A stretch of DNA of 64,000 nt from Symbiodinium natans (lineage: Eukaryota > Sar > Dinophyceae > Suessiales > Symbiodiniaceae), in contig CAJNDS010000424.1 in NCBI GenBank assembly GCA_905221605.1, positions 872,978 through 936,977 on the forward strand, read 5' to 3'. Both the position numbers and the translations under genes were made by a program. Below are positions 41,467 through 52,327 of this stretch, one piece after another. The notes beneath the pieces are model-generated. The model was not told where the DNA came from. It did not search any database and saw nothing but the letters and a program-made list of their open reading frames with translations. Position 1 is the stretch's first letter, and each line of letters begins with the position of its first letter.

Positions 41467-41539
41467 GTAGTTACCCTTGAACCTTTTTGGGGGATTAAAT
41501 CCCTATAAAATCCCAAAGATTAACCTTTAATTCCTGCAG
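41467..41539 (+). mobile_element. Introner-like element, family 2
   Basis: 73 bp from GTAGTTACCCTTGAACCTTT to TTAATTCCTGCAG. The second copy at 61946-62025 shares ACCTTTTTGGGGG, AATCCCTATAAA-TCCCAAAG and TTAACCTTTAATT. GT...CAG ends and similar flanks (CAGA|GT, AG|GTT) fit an intron. Confidence 0.55.
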
Positions 41540-41787
41540 GTTCACAGGACAACTTAGTGAGCACCAGTGGCAACGTTCTGACCGAAATTTCGAGCCTGGC
41601 CTAGTAATGCCCAAGCCTTAAAGCCCCAAAGCCACATTCCTTGGCAATCACGTTTCAATCTAGTGGTTGTACAACACCAGGAATATGCGCAAAGCATGTT
41701 TTTCAAGATTAAATTCAAGTGCAGTTCTGGACCTGTAGGAATATACATACAATGTAGGTACATCGTCCCCAGTGTGCCCTGCAGCAT

Positions 41788-41926
41788 CAGCCACCAAAGC
41801 CTGGATCAGCTTCACCTGCAATGCCGGGACAGGACATTCGCGCAGAAAGCCCTCGACAGCCTTGCCGCAGCTCAGGCGGACTTCGGACGACCGTCAGAGT
41901 GTGTAGGGCGTAGTAGGGCATTCTCG
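41788..41926 (+). CDS. Exon-like frame before an introner-like element
   Basis: SHQSLDQLHLQCRDRTFAQK, then ALDSLAAAQADFGRPSECVG, open to the element at 41927 with a codon boundary exactly there. After the element the frame meets TAG at once. Family unknown. Confidence 0.35.
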
Positions 41927-42020
41927 GTAGGCCCTTGGGACGCCTTCTATTTTCCCTTGTTGGGTTCAAGAGGATTACATTCAGGAATATGTTTTCAGAG
42001 AGTTTTAAGGGATATCCTAG
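41927..42020 (+). mobile_element. Introner-like element, family 1
   Basis: 94 bp from GTAGGCCCTTGGGACGCCTT to GGGATATCCTAG, internally GGATTACATTCAGGAATATG as in the other copies. Confidence 0.65.
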
Positions 42021-42104
42021 GCATAGTTCCCTGCATAGTGTTCTCCCTGGCGAGCTATCGGAAGATGAAGCCCCGGTGGCCTATTTGGGATGGCGCATTA
42101 CATA

Positions 42105-42215
42105 ATCTACTCTTTGCTCAAGAACCCCCCAAAATATAAACTTAATAATCTTGATATCGCCACTATAAGGAATCATATTATAATTTCTTGGAGGGTTCTT
42201 GAGCAAATAGTAGAT
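42105..42215. mobile_element. MITE, family E, 111 bp
   Basis: Ends ATCTACTCTTTGCTCAAGAA and (inverted) TTCTTGAGCAAATAGTAGAT, 35-bp arms with few mismatches. A second copy lies at 58168-58350. Confidence 0.8.
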
Positions 42216-44639
42216 AAGCTCCCGAGCCTAAAACCACTTAAGCCAGGAAAATGCAGTGGCATCCTGTTGATGATGAAGGAAAGGTTGCTTAATTGATATT
42301 AAACGGTTCCCTGCATCCCTCGCATTTCCATGCACCAGGGCCTTCCTCCCAGCGCCGCGAACACCGCGGCTCTCGCTGCCGAGAGTGGCGGCGACCTGCG
42401 TCAGGCATGCTGAAAATGTTTCCTAGATCGCCCTTGGGAATTATTTTTGTTTACATAAAACCCAAGAGAATATCAAACACATATTGTTTTATTAAAGTTC
42501 TAAGGGGAGTATAGTTTCCTCGTCGCCATTTAGCACGTCTTCAGGGGTCGGGTTCAGGGTCAAGAGGGCGGCGCATGTGCGTGTGTGCAATATGCATACA
42601 TACATGCATGTACATATACACACACACACTTTTTCGAATGACTAAAAATCTAAAAACTTGTGTTCTGTTTTAGGTTTTGGTTTCGCAGCGCGGTACATCC
42701 CGTAATTAAGTTCTTCACGTTAAGTCGAGAACGCTTTCTACGTGCTCACAGCGTCCTCTCCGCGGATTTTCTGCACGAGCAGCAGGCCATCAATGCGTTG
42801 CAGCTGTGGACAGGGAGCCGACGATGCCACGCACCCAGCCTATCAGCATCAGGCTTTGAAACGGCGGACGCTCCGGGCTGCTTAGGTATAGGTCTCATGG
42901 GAAGGGCCAAAGTCACTCGATCGAGAGGCTTTCACCTTGCTGTCCGCGCATGCTCGCTACTTCTCGCGGATGCGCGAATCGTCTTGTCTTTACTCCACCG
43001 AGCTGCACGCCCAAGCCTTGAACCCGGCATGAGGAACACCCTTCTGAAGAATCAAGCTTCTTAGAACCCTGCACCTAAGGCCGAAAGCAGTAGGATCTAA
43101 GACCTTCAGTTTATGTGGCATGGGCTGCAACCTTGAACCCTAGACCCTGAAGGATCCCAAAACCCGAAACCGCCAAGTTCCCCCACCCTTCCTAGGTAGG
43201 ACAAGGGCGACCCTTAAACGGGAACCCTTCTAAACCCTCTTCTGGCCCTCTTGAACAGGGACCTTATTGAGAGGGTCTGTATCCCCAAGGGTCCCCCTAA
43301 TCCTATCCCCCCACCCCCGCCGCATCAGGGGTCCCAGCCGCCGCCAGCAACAGTCGGGGTCGCAATCGAGGCTTGGCGGAGCTGATGTTTCTTTTTGGGC
43401 TGGGGGGGGGTTTGGGTGTTTTTTGTGTTCAAGTTTTGTTATGATGTTATGGTACTATTTTTCATGGGTGCTGTTTAAGAGGGGCTTAGGACAGAGGGTT
43501 TGTGGTTTTGGATGTTGGTGCTCTTTGTATTAGTTATTACTTCTTTCTTTTTTTTTGGGGGGGGGGGGGAATACTGTAGGATTGCTTGGGGTCTAAAGAG
43601 AGCACCTCAAGCCCTAAAGCCTCAACTTGAACATAATGAGTCGACCCAGGGCCTCTGGAGGTTTAGGACCCGTTTCGGGGTTTTAGGGTTTAGGGTTTAG
43701 GGTTTAGGGTTTACGGTTTAGGGTTTAGAGTTTAGGGTTTAGGGTTTCGGGAGTTTAGGGCTCTTGGGTCTCTAGCAAATTCATGCCCCAAGAGCCCCAG
43801 CCCCCCCTGACCCCAGGCCCTAAAGCGCAAGCGGCCAAGCAGCTGCAGGCGGAGGCACCGGGTATAGGGTTTAGGGTCTAGGGTTTAGGGTTTAGGGAGA
43901 GGGTGCGCCAGGTCCTGCACAATATGTCGGGAATCGAGATTCTGGGATTGCTTTGCACCCCAGCTATGATTAAGGAATGTACCTTTGCAGAGCCCCCCGA
44001 GTAACCCTACTTTAACTGTACTTTAACACAATGAAAACCAGATTAGGGCACGTAAGGGGCTTATAAGTGGGATAGAAGCTATGATCGGGTCATACACACC
44101 ATGAGGGCTGTTGGAAGTTCTACTTTCAATTCCTTCTAAAGCCGTCCTGGGACGACCCCGCAACACAAGCTGGCTGGGCGCCCTAAACCCTGCACACCAC
44201 AAACTATCTCATTCTGTTCGCCACTGTCACCCAGATAGCAGCCAGTACACCCGAAGCCCAAAGCCCTTGAGACCTAAGAAAGGTGGGGGGTTGGGGGGGG
44301 GGGGGGTTCGTAACCCTTAGCTTCACGCGGGTTTTCAGTCCTCCATGAGAAAGCACGCCGGCGGACCCCCTTTGAGGTACCCTCAACCATCCAGCACGCC
44401 CCTAAGTGCTAATCCCCTGTTTGAGCCGTAAACCCTACAAGCCCTAAATCCTTCAAACACCAAAAGCATTGAAATCCCAAGAAGCCTTTGAAATTTGAAG
44501 CCTGAACCCCTTGAACCTTCGGCCGAGATGGCAGCCCCAGAAGCTTAAACTCCAAAACCCACACCCTAAGCCTTTACTTAGCAGGCCCTATTAGAATCCT
44601 TAACCCAAGCCCTAAACCCTATGCTAAACCCTTCGGACT
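42216..44639. other. Long stretch without a confident gene
   Basis: Frame 42660-43064 has mixed composition and no motif. G-runs at 43404, 43558 and 44284. TTTAGGG arrays at 43682-43750 and 43862-43896; between the two, a small island reads AQAAKQLQAEAP and ends at GGTATAGGG. CCCTAAA-like units resume at 44580. Confidence 0.35.
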
Positions 44640-45058
44640 AAACCCTTCGGACTCTAAACCCCAAACCCCAAACCCCAAGCCCTAAACACTAAACCCTAAA
44701 TCCCAAACCCTACACCCCAAACCCTAAACCCTAAACCCTAAGCACTAAACCCCAAACCCCAAACCCCAAACCCCAAACCCCAAACCCCAAACCCCAAACC
44801 CCAAACCCTAAACCCTAAACCCTAAACCCTAAACCCTTAACCCTTAACCCTTAACCCTTAACCCTTAACCCTTAACCCTAAACCCTAAACCCTAAACCCT
44901 AAACCCTAAACCCAACCCCAAACCCTAAACCCGAAACCCAAAACCCTAAACCCTAAACCCTAAGCACTAAACCCCAAACCCCAAACCCTAAACCCTAAAC
45001 CCTAAACCCCAAACCCTAAACCCCAAACCCTAAACCCCAAACCCCAAACCCTAAACGC
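44640..45058 (-). repeat. Large mixed CCCTAAA / CCCCAAA / CCCTTAA array
   Basis: Over 400 bp of heptamer units with blocks of CCCCAAA (44750-44805) and CCCTTAA (44835-44875). Each variant is locally homogeneous. Confidence 0.96.
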
Positions 45059-45130
45059 GCCACCTCCTGGAAAGGCCTCCCGCGATGCCGAGGCCTCGCT
45101 GCGCAGCGCCAACCTGGGGCTTCTTGGCCC
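45059..45130 (+). other. GC-rich island between two large inverted arrays
   Basis: Open in one frame as APPPGKASRDAEASLRSANL, then GLLGP. 72 bp separating opposite-strand arrays of 419 and about 1,220 bp. Confidence 0.3.
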
Positions 45131-46350
45131 ATGCAGCTTAGGGTGGTTTAGGGTTGAGGGTTTGGGGTTTGGGGTTTGGGGTTTGGGGTTTAGGGTTTGG
45201 GGTTTGGGGTTTGGGGTTTGGGGTTTAGGGTTTGGGGTTTGGGGTTTGGGGTTTAGGGTTTGGGGTTTAGGGTTTAGGGTTTGGGGTTTTAGGGTTTAAG
45301 GGTTTGGGGTTTCGGGTTTAGGATTTGGGGTTTAGGGTTTGGGTTTGTGGTTTAGGGTTTGGGGTGGGGTTTGGGGTTTGGGGTTTAGGGTTTAGGGTTT
45401 GGGGTTTGGGGTTTAGGGTTTGGGGTTTAGGGTTTAGTGTTTGGTGTTTGGTGTTTAGGGTTTTAGGGTTTAGGGTTTGGGGTTTAGGGTTTGGGGTTTG
45501 GGGTTTAGGGTTTGGGGTTTAGGGTTTGGGGTTTGGGGTTTAGGGTTTGGGGTCTGGGGTTTGGGGTTTAGGGTTTGGGGTTTAGGGTTTGGGGTTTGGG
45601 GTTTAGGGTTTAGGGTTCAGGGTTTGTGGCTTAGGGTTTGGGGTTAGGGCTTGGGGGTTTAGGGGTTAGGGTTGGGGGTCTATAGGGTTTAGGGTCTGGG
45701 TTTTGAGGTATTTAGAGTTTAGGGTTCAGGGTTTGTGGCTTAGGGTTTAGATATTAGGGTTTGGGGTCTTTCGGGTTTAGGGTCTAGGTTTTGGGGTATA
45801 TATGGTTCAGGGTTCGTAGGGTTTGCAGTTCAGGGTTTGGGGTTTAGGGTTTGGGGTTTAGGGTTTGGGGTTTAGGGTTTGGGGTTTAGGGTTTGGGGTT
45901 TAGGGTTTAGGGTTTGGGGTTTAGGGTTTGGGGTTTAGGGTTTAGGGTTTGGGGTTTAGGGTTTAGGGTTTGGGGTTTAGAGTTTGGGGTTTAGGGTTTA
46001 GGGTTTGGGGTTTAGGGTTTGGGGTTTAGGGTTTAGGGTTTGGGGTTTAGGGTTTGGGGTTTAGGGTTTGGGGTTTAGGGTTGAGGGTTCAGGGTTTATG
46101 GCTTAGGCTTTGGGGTTTGGGGTTTAGGGGTTAGGGTATCTAGAGTTTGTGGTGGCATTTTGGGTTTGGGGTTTGGGGTTTAGGATTAGGGTTTGGGGTT
46201 GAGGGTTAGGGTTTGGGGTTTAGGGTTTTGATCCAGGGTTCAGGGTTTGAGGTTTAGGGTTTAGAGGGTTTGGGTTTAGGGGGTTTGGGGGTTCAGGTTG
46301 ACTGTAGGGTTTAGGAGGTTTTTGGTGTTTAGGGTTTAGGCGATGATAAT
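45131..46350 (+). repeat. Largest array: TTTAGGG / TTTGGGG alternation
   Basis: About 1.2 kb of mixed heptamers, mainly alternating TTTGGGG and TTTAGGG, giving 14-, 21- and 35-bp higher-order periods. It decays towards the right. Frames opened by it (GFGVWGLGF type) are artefacts. Confidence 0.96.
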
Positions 46351-46904
46351 CAGGGCCTTCGCGTTTTTTGCCTATCAGGATTTGGAGTTTAGGGGTTAGG
46401 GTTTAGGAGTTTCGGATTGAGGGGTTTTAGGGTTCAGGGGTATAGGGTCTTAGTGTGTCAGATTTTTGAAGTTGTTCAGGGTTTTGACTTGATAGGGTTG
46501 AGAGGTATAGGGATCCAAGTAGGGGTTTAGGGTCGAGAGTTTCGGTTAACTAGGGGCTTAGTTTGGGGTCTTGAGAAAGTTTTAGGGTTTTTTGGATCTG
46601 TCAGAAGTTTAGGGTTTTAGGGACTTCGGGGATCAGGGATGTAGGGGTTGCTGGGGGCGTGGGGGTCTAGGTTTTAGGGTTGAGCGCCTAGAGTTGCCTT
46701 CGACGTGTATGTGTTTTTAAGGTTCTTACGGCTCATCAAGGGAGAGCGGTGCTTAGTGGGGCTTCAGGCCTTCAGGGCATGGGAGTGAGGTCATGAGATG
46801 CAGCTTGGGGGCTGGAAGATGAAGATGGGGGGGATGTTTTGAACGATTGCACTGGGAAATATATACTGGCGTTCTTGCTGGTCGCTTTGCTCTGACGAGC
46901 TGCC

Positions 46905-47070
46905 CCCCCCCCCCCCCCCTAAACCCTAAACCCGAAACCCTACAAACCCTACAAACCCTACAAACCCTACAAACCCTACAAACCCTAGAAACCCTACAAA
47001 CCCTACAAACCCTACAAACCCTACAAACCCTACAAACCCTGCAAACCCTACAAACCCTGCAAAACCTAAC
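46905..47070 (-). repeat. Poly-C run and (ACAAACCCT)n nonamer array
   Basis: A run of about 16 C, then around 15 copies of the nonamer ACAAACCCT, a third unit length (9) derived from the telomere heptamer. Confidence 0.93.
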
Positions 47071-47143
47071 GCTTGCATCCCATAGATCCTAGGCCAGGCA
47101 ACTGAAGGTCAAAAGCCTGGTCCTCATTCCTGATCCATAACCT

Positions 47144-47235
47144 GGGTTTAGGGTTTAGGGTTTAGGGTTTAGGGTTTAGGGTTTTAGGGTTTTAGGGTTT
47201 TAGGGTTTTAAAGGTTTTAGGGGTTTAGGGTTTTC
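47144..47235 (+). repeat. TTTAGGG then TTTTAGGG array
   Basis: Heptamers change into octamers within the array. Confidence 0.93.
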
Positions 47236-47330
47236 ACGAAAGCTCGCGTAGCGAAGCTGGAGTTTTATCTGCTTTAGCAGCAGGGGGCCGACCACGGCCA
47301 GAAAACAGCGTATTATTGATACTATCTTAT

Positions 47331-47515
47331 TAGGGGGGGGTGGGGGGGGGGGGGGGGGGGGGGGGGGTGGGGGGGGGGGGGGGTAAATTGATATATCACA
47401 CGAATTCCTTGGTTTTGGAAGGGGGGAGGGGGGGGGTGGGGGTAAATTGATACATCACACGAATTCCCTGGTTTTGGAGGGGGGGGGGTGGGGGGGGGGG
47501 GGTAAATTGATATAT
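47331..47515 (+). repeat. Poly-G tandem repeat with AT-rich spacer
   Basis: Three copies of a G-tract (10-40 G, with single T) plus GGTAAATTGATATATCACAC and GAATTCCTTGGTTTTGGA. Copies begin near 47331, 47420 and 47478. Strong G-quadruplex potential on the plus strand; tract lengths may be unreliable. Confidence 0.85.
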
Positions 47516-47804
47516 CAATACCTTAAGGGGAGGCGTTTTTACGTCAAGACCTGACTCCGTCGCGTGTTGACCGCAGCGCGTGAGTCAGGGTCCCAGCACA
47601 ACATGCGTCGCCGCCCACTAGTGATGTGTTGATTGCAACAAGCTAGTTGATTGCAAGAAGCTAGTATCTACCCAACACTGCGGCTGAAAAGAAGACGCGG
47701 GCCCCTCAAGCATGCCTCCAACTGGGCCCTGCCCGCACTTTCTCTTGCAACTTTGCTCTTGCTTCCGGCCCCCGAGCTTTCGTCCTCCCTGCCTCCGGCC
47801 CTCA

Positions 47805-48012
47805 AGTAGGGTTTTAGGGTTTTGGCGTTTTAGGGTTTTAGGGTTTTAGGGTTTCAGGGTTTTAGGGTTTCAGGGTTTCAGGGTTTCAGGGTTTTAGGGT
47901 TTTATGGTTTTATGGTTTTAGGGTTTTAGCGTTTTAGCGTTTTAGCGTTTTAGCGTTTTAGCGTTTTAGGGTTTTAGGGGTTTAGGGGTTTAGGGGTTTA
48001 GGGGTTTAGGGT
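47805..48012 (+). repeat. Octamer mosaic TTTTAGGG / TTTCAGGG / TTTTAGCG
   Basis: At least three octamer variants in homogeneous runs, including six TTTTAGCG units (47925-47970). Confidence 0.94.
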
Positions 48013-48960
48013 TCGGGAATGGGCTTGTTCGTAGGTTAGCGAAAAGTTGGACCTTTGGCTAGGTGCTAAAGTGTAGTCAAGCGTTCAGGAACTTTGTCTA
48101 GTATTCTGAGTACAACAACAGGGATACATGGGCAATATGTGGTTTCCTTCTTCGTGTAACGATTATAGGATCCGATGCCCTGAGCCCTAACCCCCCTGCA
48201 AACCTTGCTTGCGCCCATAAAAAGCCCAAACGAATTCTTCCAAACCATATTGAGCCCAAGCGAACTCTTATAAGCCATTGGGAAACCAAATTCACCCTTA
48301 GAAACCCTCAACCCTGAATTCTAAATCCTATACTCTAAACCCTACACCCTAAACCCTAACCCTGGTGAAACCTCGTAAGCCCTTAGTGTAAGTTCCTTAG
48401 CAGCAGCCCCGCGAATCCCAGGCTCTTCCATGCACTTGGGCGTTTGCTCTGGTGCCTTGGAAAGGAATCTCAGTGTTGAGCCCTAGCGTTTAAGGTTTAG
48501 GGTTTAGGGCTTATGGTTGAGGTTTTAGGGCTCAGGGTTTGGGGAGGTTCGATTGGCTTGAGGTGTCAACAGGAAGTCTTGGGTTGTGGGAAGCTCCTTA
48601 TGGGAGAGCATTCTTCCCATCCCTGGCAGTCTTGTACCTCAGTTGCACTGGTTTTGGGGTGGGATATCGGTTTAGGGTTGAGGGTTTAGGGTTTAGGGTC
48701 TGTTGGGGTCTAGGTTGAGGGTTTAGGGTTCAGGGTTTGGGATTCCCATCACCCCGCAGAAGGCAAGGCACGCTGACTCGTTGCAGCGACAGTGGAGTAT
48801 TTGTGCTCATAATTTGTCAACTGTTTATGGGCCCCTAGGTCGTATAGGGTATGGTAAGGGTTCGCCAATGAAGGCCCCAAACCAAGGGGACCATGGAGCT
48901 GCCCTAAGAGGTACGCGTTGACGAGGCAGTTCAGGCAAAGTAAGGCGCAGCGGAATATGC
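48013..48960. other. Non-genic stretch
   Basis: Decayed telomere-like units at 48300-48360, 48485-48540 and 48670-48745. No supported gene. Confidence 0.4.
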
Positions 48961-49064
48961 AGGTTTACGAAAATAGGGGAGCCCGAACAGAGACCCCCAA
49001 ATAGTAGGATTCCCTTAGAATAATAAGGACACCAAGAAGAAACCTCAAAATTCGGAAACCCTCG
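48961..49064 (+). mobile_element. MITE-like element, family A
   Basis: AGGTTTACGAAAATAGGGGA ... AAAATTCGGAAACCCTC, inverted ends, and the shared internal AATAGTAGGATTCCCTTA. Confidence 0.68.
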
Positions 49065-49937
49065 AATATCGAACGCCCGTGGGCAGCTGATGCCGCCGAT
49101 GCCTTAAGCCGAAACCCCGATCAGATTCAACCTCGGGTGCTTGGCGGTTCAGGGTGCTTAGTAACCCAACTATAACTGTACTTCGAACCCAGTTATAAGC
49201 CTATTAGGGCACCTAAGGGGCTTATGAGTGGGTTCTAAGTACAGTCATAATTAACTTGTTCAACAAAGGATGGTCATCGTTGGGTACTTGCCCGTTCGGT
49301 TTCGAGTGTTTTTTGGGAGGATGTTTTTTTGTAGGTAGGTCAACTCGGGTTAGGGTTTGGGGGTGTGGGGGTGTTCGCTGAGACTTGAGCGTTCGAGGCC
49401 AAGAAATCCTAAACCCCCCCAAACCCTAAACTTCGAGGATGATTTTCTAGACGCACCCCCTTTACTCGCGAAAGACCTGGTTGGTTCATAGTAGCTAGGT
49501 ACTTCTAGAGCAGCCGAAGCATTCAGCATGAGGTAGGTAGATGATCTGAGAAGCTCCCCCTTGTAACCGTTCTTAATCGGGTTTAGGGTTTAGGGTTTAG
49601 GGTTTAGAATAGGGGGTACGAAAATCCCTGTTCGTAGAACGGGATCCCAAGAGATGATCTACTTTCCGGATTCCAACAACTCAGCTGGCAGGGTGCAACA
49701 GGTTTACGGCTCCTCAACCCTTCGCCCCGCACCCCAAAGCCTCGTCCCGCTTTAGGGTTTAGGGTTTAGGGTTTAGGGCTTGTCGACCTAACATGCGTAG
49801 TAGGTGGAAAGAGAGACGGACGTCCGAAACCTTCAGTGCAAAAGAGTTCCGTCATGCCTATGGAGCTCTACTATATCCCACCCCAGGATGCCACCCAGAG
49901 CAATTGTAAGAAGCTTGAGCGCTTAAGCGTATCCGCA
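49065..49937. other. Non-genic stretch
   Basis: Short TTTAGGG arrays at 49580-49606 and 49752-49780. Otherwise unique sequence without a trusted frame. Confidence 0.4.
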
Positions 49938-51674
49938 ATACTATTGTATTAGAAATGACAATACTGTCTGGAAATACGTCGAATATTTGTACACAGATAA
50001 TGCACTTACACGGTAAATGGCTGTAATTATGTTCCATAATTACCATTTACCTCTAGGCAAGACTAGAAAGTCGGCTGTTCACTTCCCGTGCGGGCATCTT
50101 ACGTTCCGGCAATTACTTACCCCCTCCTGGGTACTCCTAACAAGATTTAAAACGAATTGGGAATCGAGCCATTTTTCCCGAAGCCTGGTGTACCCCCCAC
50201 GGAGCCTCCCTGGGACCTTCGAAAGAACTTGCAGCCTCTTCAGACCTTCGAAAGAGCTTATTCCATGAGGCCACACACGAAACGCTGTTTTGGAATAATT
50301 TTTGGCCCCAAGCACGATTTAGCAAGGCCAGACAAAGAAAAACGCGCTGTTCCCGAGTAATTTTTGGCTCCAGGCCTTTGGCTGGCCACGAGCACTCGAG
50401 GGTCCATTTTCCTAAGTCGCTTTGGGGGCTTCAGGGACACAGAGAAACGCGCTGTTTTGGAGTAATTTTTGGCCCCAAGCACGATTTTGCAAGGCCAGAC
50501 AAAGGAAAACGCGCTGTTCCCGAGTAATTTTTGGCTCCAAGCCTTTGGCTGGCCACGAGCACTCGAGGGTCCATTTTCCTAAGTCGCTTTGGGGGCTTCA
50601 GGGGGCTTACCCTCTCCTGGGCTACCCCACGCGAAGGCAACAAATCTAGAAAATGCAGGGGGTCATTTCTGCTATATAAATTCTATTTAAAACGAATTGG
50701 GAATTGAGCCATTTTTCCCGAATCCTGGGGTACCCCCCACGGAGCCTCCTTGGGACCTTCGAAAGAGCTTGCAGCCTCTTCAGACCTTCGAAAGAGCTTA
50801 TTCACAGAGGTCACACACAAAGAAACGCGCTGTTTTGGAGTAAATTTTGGCACCAAACACGATTTAGCAAGGCCAGACAAAGAAAAACGCGCTGTTCCCG
50901 AGTAATTTTTGGCTCCAGGCCTTTGGCTGGCCACGAGCACTCGAGGGTCCATTTTCCTAAGTCGCTTTGGGGGCTTCAGGGACACAGAGAAACGCGCTGT
51001 TTTGGAGTAGTTTTTGGCCCCAAGCACGATTTTGCAAGGCCAGACAAAGGAAAACGCGCTGTTCCCGAGTAATTTTTGGCTCCAAGCCTTTGGCTGGCCA
51101 CGAGCGCTCGAGGGTCCATTTTCCTAAGTCGACCTTCTCCTGGGCTACCCACACGAAGGCAACAAATCTAGAAAATGCAGGGGGTCATTTCTGCTATATA
51201 CATTCTATTTAAAACGAATTGGGAATCGAGCCATTTTTCCCGAATCCTGGGGTACCCCCCACGAAGCTTCCCTGGGACCTTCGAAAGAGCTTGCAGCCTC
51301 TTTTCGAAAGAGCTTATTCAGAGAGGCCACACACGAAACGCGCTGTTTTGGAGTAATTTTTGGCCCCAAGCACGATTTAACAAGGCCAGACAAAGAAAAA
51401 CGCGCTGTTCCCGAGTAATTTTTGGCTCCAGGCCTTTGGCTGGCCACGAGCACTCGAGGGTCCATTCGTGGGAGCGACGTTAGGAGGCTGCCTGTAGGGT
51501 TCAAATTATTACTGTAATAGTACTGACAGTACTGTCTCGTAGAAATATTAAAGAATATTTGTACACAGACAATGCACTTACACAGTAAATGGCTGTAATT
51601 ATGTTCCATAATTACCATTTACCTCTAGGTAAGACTAGTAAGTCGGTTGTTCACTTCCCGTACGGGTGTCATAC
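49938..51674. mobile_element. Composite repeat bounded by about 150-bp direct repeats with a hairpin
   Basis: The left (about 49957-50105) and right (about 51525-51674) direct repeats share AATATTTGTACACAG, AATGCACTTACAC, the hairpin and AAGTCGG-TGTTCACTTCCCG. Between them lie three long blocks starting AAAACGAATTGGGAATCGAG (about 50150, 50690, 51212). Each carries one or two sub-units made of AAACGCGCTGTTTTGGAGTA, CGCGCTGTTCCCGAGTAATT, TTTGGCTGGCCACGAGC and CTCGAGGGTCCATT. No transposase or reverse transcriptase frame. It resembles a TRIM-like non-autonomous LTR element or a nested satellite. Confidence 0.75.
50012..50051. repeat. Hairpin in left direct repeat
   Basis: GGTAAATGG-ctgt-AATTATG-ttc-CATAATT-a-CCATTTACC: two stacked stems of 9 and 7 bp. 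The identical inner structure is at 51585-51622 in the right repeat, so the hairpin is preserved although flanking bases differ. Confidence 0.85.
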
Positions 51675-52242
51675 GCTCCTGTACGTGAGAAGGCATAAGC
51701 TGGCACACAGGCTTAGGCTTTTGAGTTTAGGGTTTAGGGTTTAGGGTTTAGGGCCCTTGTAGGAAGTGCCAGAATCCTCATTGTCGGAAACCCCCCTGAA
51801 AAAGGTATTCCCGTTTCCGGAACCACCTCAACCCTAAACCCTAAACCCTAAACCCTAAGCCCTCAAATCAAAAAGAGCTACGGAGGTGCAAACGAATACC
51901 GCCAGGCAAGGGGGGCTTAGGGTTGAGCAAGGGACCAGAGTAGGGACCCTTATAAGGGACCTTGGGGGGGTCTTTCGTTAGCGGCTACTTAGGTGCATAG
52001 GGACTATTATAAGGTATGTATATATATATATATATGGGTATTATATGGGGTTATATAGGGGAATAAGATTTCAGGGTCCCTGCTAGGGGTCCCTCCTTGT
52101 ATCCTTAAGTTCAGGTAGGGGCTGGAGGATCGAAGTTGCTGGGGTTGGCACTGGGTCATTTAGGGTTTCGGGTATAGGGTTTAGGGTTTGGAGTTTAGGG
52201 TTTAGGGTTTAGAGCTCTTAAGTTTTAAGGCTCTACCTAAGC
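51675..52242. other. Arrays and a TATATA tract
   Basis: TTTAGGG array at 51726-51752, CCCTAAA array at 51832-51860, TATATA tract near 52018-52035, TTTAGGG units at 52160-52212. No gene. Confidence 0.5.
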
Positions 52243-52327
52243 TTCTACCTCGGACCCTCTTTACCTACAGTTTAGTAGTAGCTAGCCTGAATTAAAAGCT
52301 GTAGGTAAAGAGGGTGCCAGGTAGGGC
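52243..52327. repeat. Inverted-repeat element
   Basis: A perfect 17-bp pair, ACCCTCTTTACCTACAG (52254-52270) and its reverse complement (52299-52315), with weaker pairing outside (CTACCT / AGGTAG). The half-element ACCCTCTTGACCTACAG recurs at 52622. GTAGGTATGACATAAAA is tandemly doubled at 52663-52720. Confidence 0.75.

Noticed and set aside
42660-43064. 134-codon frame as a gene
   Set aside because: No motif, mixed composition, no splice or start evidence.
45325-45522. Frame with GFGVWGLGF-type repeats (and similar at 14553, 27297 and 27031)
   Set aside because: Direct translation of TTTGGGG/TTTAGGG units.
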